Source: CAVQBJ01 sp963819075 (GTDB lineage: Bacteria; Actinomycetota; Thermoleophilia; Solirubrobacterales; Solirubrobacteraceae). From it: a stretch of DNA of 64,000 nt. Positions 59,281-64,000 of this stretch are shown here, piece by piece (the stretch's first letter is position 1; each line of letters begins with the position of its first letter). A program made the translations under genes and the position numbers. The stretch spans positions 458,850-522,849 of the forward strand of contig CAWFUP010000003.1 in assembly GCA_963819075.1 (NCBI GenBank), given 5' to 3'. Below the pieces are notes generated by a model, which made no database searches, had not been told where the DNA came from, and saw nothing but the letters and a program-made list of their open reading frames with translations.

Positions 59281-59886
59281 TCAGGTGAGGTCGGCCGCGA
59301 TCCTGCCAGCCGAGCCGTTGGACGCGCCTGGATCGGGTCCGAGCCACAGCGGCTGGCGGAAGGGCACGTCGCGCGCGGGACGCAGGACGAAGACCTCGAA
59401 CGGTGCGTTGGTGAGCAGCCAGGCGACGTCCTCGGCGGCCAGGCCGTCCCCGCGACGGTCGGCCGATGCGGCCACGACCATGCGCTCGAAGCGCTCGTGC
59501 TGCATGAGCATGCCGAGGGCGTGGCGCACACTGCGCCCGCGCTCGATGCGCGAGTCCACCGCCACCCCGGCCCGCGCGGCCCGGTGCTCGATCGTCTCGA
59601 GCAGCGGCAGCGCCGCCTCACACTCGGTGCGCAGCGGCACCTCGAGGGCGAGGTCGAGCGGAACGAGCGCCAGATAGACCGGTATAAGCGTCGCGCCCTC
59701 AGCGCGGGCCACGCGCAGCGCCGCGCTGAGTGCCGGATCCGACAGGGTCGAGCCGGTGAAGGGGAAGGCGATCCGGCGCAGCGGCGAGCTGCGAGCGAGC
59801 GCCCGGCGTTCGCGATAGCGCGACCACGCGAACACCGCACCGCCCGCCAGGAGCGCTCCGGCGACGAAAGCGAGTGCGGAGATCAT
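59281..59886 (-). CDS. membrane-anchored universal stress protein-like protein
   Basis: A 201-residue protein. One N-terminal membrane segment (SALAFVAGALLAGGAVFAW) is followed by a USP-like alpha/beta domain (about 35-175): RRIAFPFTGSTLSDPALSAA, LIPVYLALVP and RMVVAASADRRG with ALLETIEHRA-type helix. The ATP-binding G-2x-G-9x-G(S/T) motif is not clear. ATG 59886 overlaps the stop of the KdpD-like gene (ATGA), so it is coupled and should work in the same potassium or osmotic stress setting. Confidence 0.8.
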   Translation of the reverse strand: MISALAFVAGALLAGGAVFAWSRYRERRALARSSPLRRIAFPFTGSTLSDPALSAALRVARAEGATLIPVYLALVPLDLALEVPLRTECEAALPLLETIEHRAARAGVAVDSRIERGRSVRHALGMLMQHERFERMVVAASADRRGDGLAAEDVAWLLTNAPFEVFVLRPARDVPFRQPLWLGPDPGASNGSAGRIAADLT

Positions 59887-61037
59887 GCCGGCGTCTCCTC
59901 GAACGACGCGTCATCGCGCAAGGTGCGGTCGGCGACGATCCGCACGTCGACCCCGGGCAGTCCGCGCAGCAGGCGGGTGGGGAGGGAATCAGTCAGCCTC
60001 CGCCACCCGCGCCGCGGCCCCGGCGTGCCCATCAGTACGTAGGTCGTCCCACGGTCGCGGGCGACGCGGATCGCCGTCTCGGCGACGTCGTCGCCCTCCT
60101 CGAGGAGCAGGTGCGCGCCGAGCACCGAGGCGAGGCGGCGCATCGCCTCCAGTTGCTCGCGCTCGTCTGTCGACGGCGCGTCGCCCGAGTGGCGCACGAC
60201 GAGCAGGTCGAGCTCGGCGCCGAGGCGCTGGGCCGAGCGCCACGCACGGCGCACGACGCGCTGCGAGCGCGGGGTGAGGGTGACGAGCGCGAGCAGGCGC
60301 TCGCCGATCACCTGCGGCGCCGCCGCCGTGAGGAGGCGATCGTCGCGCCGCGTGACCGGCGGCTCGCGCACGAGCCGCTTGACCTCAACGCCCTCGGCGA
60401 CCTGGCGCAGCGACGTCTCGCGTAGCGCCGAGAGGTTCTCGATCTTGAAGAAGTTGTTGAGCGCCGCGGGGACGCGGTCGCGCGGGTACACCTTCCCCGC
60501 TTGCAGGCGGGCAATGAGCGCCTCGGGCGTGAGGTCGACGAGCACGACCTCGTCGGCCTCGGAGAGGACGGCATCGGGGATCGTCTCGCGCACCCGCGTA
60601 CCGGTCAGCTGCGTGACCTGGTCGTTGAGGCTCTCGAGGTGCTGCACGTTGACCGTCGAGAACACGTCGATGCCGGCGGCGAGAACGTCGCGCACGTCCT
60701 CGTAGCGCTTCTCGTGCTCGACGCCCGGAGCGTTCGTGTGCGCGAGCTCGTCGATGAGGCACAGCTCGGGCTGGCGGGTGAGGATCGCCGGGAGGTCCAT
60801 CTCCTCCACGGTGGTGCCGCGGTACTCCACTCGTCGGCGCGGCACGAACTCGAGGTTCTCGGCGAGGGCTGCGGTGTCGATGCGCCCGTGCGTCTCGAGC
60901 AGCCCGATCACGACGTCGCGACCGGCCTCGGCCTCGGCCTGGCCCTCCTGGAGCATGCGATAGGTCTTGCCCACGCCGGCGGCCATCCCGATGAATACCT
61001 TCAGGTGTCCCCGCGCGGCCGCCATCTCCTCGCGCAT
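59883..61037 (-). CDS. KdpD sensor half (KdpD-N plus USP), no kinase domain
   Basis: A 384-residue protein matching the cytosolic N-terminal part of KdpD. Walker A is in FIGMAAGVGKTYRMLQEG (about 15-32), followed by VVIGLLETHGR, LCLIDELAHTNAPG, DVFSTVNVQHLESLNDQV and LVDLTPEALIARL. A USP domain follows (about 240-365). The membrane helices, DHp and ATPase domains of full KdpD (about 900 residues) are missing and no kdpE follows. Stand-alone KdpD-N proteins occur in some bacteria; in full-length KdpD the USP part binds c-di-AMP. It lies 25 bp after kdpB, within the operon, and may control pump activity or synthesis. Confidence 0.92.
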   Translation of the reverse strand: MREEMAAARGHLKVFIGMAAGVGKTYRMLQEGQAEAEAGRDVVIGLLETHGRIDTAALAENLEFVPRRRVEYRGTTVEEMDLPAILTRQPELCLIDELAHTNAPGVEHEKRYEDVRDVLAAGIDVFSTVNVQHLESLNDQVTQLTGTRVRETIPDAVLSEADEVVLVDLTPEALIARLQAGKVYPRDRVPAALNNFFKIENLSALRETSLRQVAEGVEVKRLVREPPVTRRDDRLLTAAAPQVIGERLLALVTLTPRSQRVVRRAWRSAQRLGAELDLLVVRHSGDAPSTDEREQLEAMRRLASVLGAHLLLEEGDDVAETAIRVARDRGTTYVLMGTPGPRRGWRRLTDSLPTRLLRGLPGVDVRIVADRTLRDDASFEETPA

Positions 61038-61062
61038 TGTCGCGGCCCAGCGAGCACGATGC

Positions 61063-63174
61063 TCAGGCGCCGAGGATGTTGTGCACGACGAGGTCGATCA
61101 CCTTGATCCCGATGAACGGGGCGATGATCCCGCCGAGACCGTAGATGAGCAGGTTGCGCCGCAACAGCGCGCTCGCGCCGATCGGGCGGTAGGCCACTCC
61201 CTTGAGGGCGATCGGGATGAGCGCCGGGATGACGAGCGCGTTGAAGATGATGGCCGACAGGATCGCCGACTGCGGGGTGCCGAGGTTCATGATGTTGAGC
61301 ACGTGCAGGGGCCCCTTCGGGCTCCCGGCATACGCCCAGGTGGTGACGAAGATCGCCGGCAGGATGGCGAAGTACTTGGCGACGTCGTTGGCGATCGAGA
61401 ACGTGGTCAGCGCGCCACGGGTGATCAGCAGCTGCTTGCCGACCTCGACGATCTCGATGAGCTTCGTCGGGTTGGAGTCGAGGTCGACCATGTTGCCGGC
61501 CTCGCGGGCGGCCTGGGTGCCGGTGTTCATGGCCACGCCGACGTCGGCCTGGGCGAGGGCGGGGGCGTCGTTGGTGCCGTCTCCGGTCATCGCCACCATG
61601 CGCCCGCCGGACTGCTGCTCCTTGATGAGCTCGAGCTTGTTCTCCGGGGTGGCCTCGGCGAGGAAGTCGTCCACGCCGGACTCCTCGGCGATCTTAGCGG
61701 CCGTGAGGCGATTGTCGCCGGTGACCATCACGGTGCGGATCCCCATCGCGCGCAGGTGATCGAAGCGCTCTCGCATCCCTTCCTTGATCGTGTCCTTCAG
61801 ATAGATGACGCCGAGGATCTGGCTGTCGCGGCAGACTGCCAGCGGGGTGCCACCCTCACGGCCGATGCGATCGAGCTGGGTCTGCAGCTCGGGTGGGGCC
61901 TGCCCGCCCTCGTGGGCGGCGAAGGCGATGATCGCGTCGCCCGCGCCCTTGCGCAGCTGGTGGCCGTCCATGTCGACGCCGCTCATGCGCGTCTGGGCGG
62001 TGAAGGGCACGAACTCGGCGTGGCTGGAGGCCATGTCATGCTCGCGGATGCCGTACTTCTTGGCCAGCACGACGATCGAACGGCCCTCGGGCGTCTCGTC
62101 GGCGAGCGAGGAGAGCTGTGCGGCCTCGGCCAGGTCGGCCTCGCTGACCCCGGGCATCGGGATGAACTCCGAGGCCTGGCGGTTGCCGAGCGTGATCGTG
62201 CCGGTCTTATCGAGCAGCAGCACGTCGACATCGCCGGAGGCCTCGACCGCGCGGCCGGAAAGCGCGAGCACGTTGCGGCGCACGAGACGGTCCATCCCGG
62301 CGATGCCGATCGCCGACAGCAGCGCGCCGATCGTTGTCGGGATGAGCGCGACGAGCAGCGCGATCAGCGTCGTCTCGGAGATGCTCGTGCCGGCGAACAG
62401 GCCGAACGGACGGAGCGTCACCACAACGATCATGAAGATCAGGGTGAGGCCGGCGAGCAGGATGTTCAGCGCGATCTCGTTGGGCGTCTTGCGCCGCTCG
62501 GCGCCCTCGACGAGCGCGATCATGCGCTCGATGAAAGATTGTCCGGGCTCCTGGGTGATCTCGACCACGATCCGGTCGGAGGTGACGCGGGTGCCTCCGG
62601 TTACGGCGCTGCGGTCACCGCCAGACTCGCGGATGACCGGGGCCGATTCACCGGTGATCGCCGACTCGTCCACCGTGGCGATGCCCTCGATGACCGTGCC
62701 GTCACCCGGGATCAGCTCACCGGCGTCGACGACGACGATGTCGCCGCGCACGAGCTCGGAGGCCGCCTTGGTCGTCCCGTCCTGCATGACGGCCACGGCC
62801 TCCTTGCGCATGTTGCGCAGCGTGTCAGCCTGGGCGCGGCCGCGGCCCTCGGCGAAGGCCTCGGCGGTGTTCGCGAACACGACGGTCAGCCACAGCCAGA
62901 TGGAGATCGTCAGCGTGTACCAGGCCGGCTCGTGACCGCCGCCGAGCGGGCTGCCGCCGAACGCCTGGATGAGCCAGCCGATCGTCGTGATGACGGCGCC
63001 GATCTCGACCACGAACATCACCGGGTTGCGCAACTGCACGCGCGGGTCGAGCTTGACGAAGCTGTCGATGATCGCGCGGGTGACGATCTCGCGCTGGAAC
63101 AGCGACACCGATTGGCGCTCGCGCGTCGTGACCGTTGGTTGAGGCTGCGGCGGGGTGGCGGGTGCGACGGACAT
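61063..63174 (-). CDS. kdpB: potassium-transporting ATPase subunit B
   Basis: P-type ATPase that drives the high-affinity K+ pump KdpFABC. At 703 residues normal length. Motifs: membrane helices from IGAVITTIGWLIQAF, the TGES actuator loop (ESAITGESAPVI, with the Ser that may be phosphorylated for shut-off), the phosphorylation site DVLLLDKTGTITLGNRQ, KGAGD, TGDNRLTA, and MVAMTGDGTNDAPALAQADV. ATG 63174 shares its A with the kdpC stop (TGATG). Order in transcription is kdpA-kdpC-kdpB. Confidence 0.97.
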   Translation of the reverse strand: MSVAPATPPQPQPTVTTRERQSVSLFQREIVTRAIIDSFVKLDPRVQLRNPVMFVVEIGAVITTIGWLIQAFGGSPLGGGHEPAWYTLTISIWLWLTVVFANTAEAFAEGRGRAQADTLRNMRKEAVAVMQDGTTKAASELVRGDIVVVDAGELIPGDGTVIEGIATVDESAITGESAPVIRESGGDRSAVTGGTRVTSDRIVVEITQEPGQSFIERMIALVEGAERRKTPNEIALNILLAGLTLIFMIVVVTLRPFGLFAGTSISETTLIALLVALIPTTIGALLSAIGIAGMDRLVRRNVLALSGRAVEASGDVDVLLLDKTGTITLGNRQASEFIPMPGVSEADLAEAAQLSSLADETPEGRSIVVLAKKYGIREHDMASSHAEFVPFTAQTRMSGVDMDGHQLRKGAGDAIIAFAAHEGGQAPPELQTQLDRIGREGGTPLAVCRDSQILGVIYLKDTIKEGMRERFDHLRAMGIRTVMVTGDNRLTAAKIAEESGVDDFLAEATPENKLELIKEQQSGGRMVAMTGDGTNDAPALAQADVGVAMNTGTQAAREAGNMVDLDSNPTKLIEIVEVGKQLLITRGALTTFSIANDVAKYFAILPAIFVTTWAYAGSPKGPLHVLNIMNLGTPQSAILSAIIFNALVIPALIPIALKGVAYRPIGASALLRRNLLIYGLGGIIAPFIGIKVIDLVVHNILGA

Positions 63175-63851
63175 CAGTGCCCTCCCCCGAGGCGGTTGAG
63201 CGCGAGGTTGAGCTGCAGGACGTTGACGCCCGGCTCGCCGAGGAAGCCGAGGCTGCGCCCGGTCGTGTAGGTCGAGATGAGCGAGTTGACCTTGGCCAGC
63301 GTCAGTCCGCGCACCGCGGCGATGCGGTAGGCCTGGATCTTCGCGTTCCGGACCGAGATGTCCGGGTCGAGCCCGGAGGCCGAGCTGTTGGCCGCGTCGA
63401 CCGGCACCTGGGCGGCGCTGGTGACCGCCGGGTCATACAGGCGGCCGCTCGGAGCCTTGTTCAGCCCGAGGTAGGTCTGGATGTTCCCCTGGAGCTCCGT
63501 GAGCGTGGCCTTGTTGTTCGGACCGAGGTTGGAGAACGTCGAGGCGGCAGCGTTGTACGGGGGGACGGTGGCCGACGGGCGGCTCTGGAAATAGCGCGGG
63601 TCCGGGTTGGTGACCGGATTGCCGTTCATCATCACCGGCTTCCCGTTCTTGTAGACCACGTCGCCGAAGTTCTGGCCGATAAGCGACGAGCCGACGACCT
63701 TGCCGTCGACCTTGATCTGCGAGCCGTTGGCCGCCCCGGGGAACAGCACCTGGCTGATGCCGACCACGACCAGCGGATACACCAGCCCGAGGAAGATCGT
63801 GAAGACGACGATCGCCACGACGGCGGCGCGGATGTCACGTGCGAGGCTCAT
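63174..63851 (-). CDS. kdpC: potassium-transporting ATPase subunit C
   Basis: Single-span membrane subunit that assists K+ binding by the pump. A hydrophobic N-terminal helix (AAVVAIVVFTIFLGLVYPLV) is followed by FPGAANGSQI, GQNFGDVVY, YFQSRPSA and NLGPNNKATL. The end contains the conserved SASGLDPDISVRNAKIQAYR and the closing GVNVLQLNLAL. 225 residues, slightly longer than E. coli KdpC (190). ATG 63851 is 1 bp after the kdpA stop. In E. coli kdpC follows kdpB; here it precedes it. Confidence 0.96.
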   Translation of the reverse strand: MSLARDIRAAVVAIVVFTIFLGLVYPLVVVGISQVLFPGAANGSQIKVDGKVVGSSLIGQNFGDVVYKNGKPVMMNGNPVTNPDPRYFQSRPSATVPPYNAAASTFSNLGPNNKATLTELQGNIQTYLGLNKAPSGRLYDPAVTSAAQVPVDAANSSASGLDPDISVRNAKIQAYRIAAVRGLTLAKVNSLISTYTTGRSLGFLGEPGVNVLQLNLALNRLGGGH

Positions 63852-63852
63852 G

Positions 63853-64000
63853 TCAGTAGAGGTGCGGGGTCAGGGCCTGCACGATCGGGCCGAGCAGCAG
63901 GGCCGGGAAGAACGTGAGCGCGCCGACGAGGATGATCACGCCGAGCAGCAGCACGACGAACGTCGGGTTGTCGGTGCGCATCGTGCCGAGGCCCGACGGG
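63853..64000 (-). CDS. kdpA: potassium-transporting ATPase subunit A (C-terminus only)
   Basis: Minus-strand coding sequence entering from the right edge; 48 codons plus stop are seen. It reads MRTDNPTFVVLLLGVIILVG and ends LGPIVQALTPHLY, matching the last membrane helix of KdpA, the channel-like K+-binding subunit. The stop TGA (63855-63853) is directly before kdpC. Confidence 0.9.
   Translation of the reverse strand, partial: PSGLGTMRTDNPTFVVLLLGVIILVGALTFFPALLLGPIVQALTPHLY

Noticed and set aside
60967..63270. 767-codon plus-strand frame opposite kdpB
   Set aside because: Antisense shadow of a firmly identified P-type ATPase.

Overview
The window is GC-rich DNA from a high-GC actinobacterium. 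Gene content and protein flavour (arginine- and alanine-rich proteins, many GTG starts, GTGA/ATGA stop-start overlaps, a short galT-galK pair, Solirubrobacter-like secreted proteins with C-terminal RTVTIRLKRKK-type ends) suggest Thermoleophilia/Solirubrobacterales. This placement is inference; there is no rRNA in the window. No insertion sequence, prophage, CRISPR array or rRNA operon was seen. It reads as chromosomal core with small accessory islands.

1-11.4 kb: PcrA/UvrD helicase (runs off the left edge), a divergent Qng1-type queuosine salvage gene, a cysK-cysE cysteine biosynthesis pair, GDPD phosphodiesterase, an LCMT-like methyltransferase, an Rrf2 regulator coupled to a small unknown protein, an HDOD-LuxR fusion regulator, gltX and nfo. 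11.5-18.7 kb: dnaE carrying a 331-residue intein, preceded by a long coiled-coil protein. 18.9-34.5 kb, all on the minus strand: the translation cluster thrS-infC-rpmI-rplT-trmH-pheS-pheT running into argC-argJ-argB-argD-argG. A plus-strand GAF-PAS-degenerate GGDEF gene is wedged between infC and rpmI. As given, pheT carries two frameshifts.

34.5-46 kb: DsbA-like and GtrA proteins, a pair of tiny related secreted peptides, a DHH phosphoesterase, a SRPBCC protein, galT-galK, a secreted Pro/Thr-repeat protein flanked by two gene remnants, glpK, a secreted lipase, a mini zinc-ribbon protein, tRNA-Val(GAC) and tRNA-Cys(GCA). 46-58.8 kb: a two-gene operon (FAD dehydrogenase plus ThDP enzyme), YdeI/OmdA protein, MocR regulator, NTF2-like protein, a multidomain diguanylate cyclase, ASCH protein, an APH-like kinase, an unusual SDR and a membrane GGDEF/HD-GYP protein.

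58.9-64 kb: the potassium uptake operon kdpA(partial)-kdpC-kdpB, followed by a KdpD that has only its sensor half and then a USP protein. Three cyclic-di-GMP-type proteins in one window (one degenerate, one cyclase, one GGDEF/HD-GYP) suggest active second-messenger signalling. The most notable items are the DnaE intein with a non-LAGLIDADG nuclease-like insert, the paired secreted peptides, the interrupted infC-rpmI cluster, the C33 tRNA-Val, and the gene debris around the 41-42 kb secreted protein.
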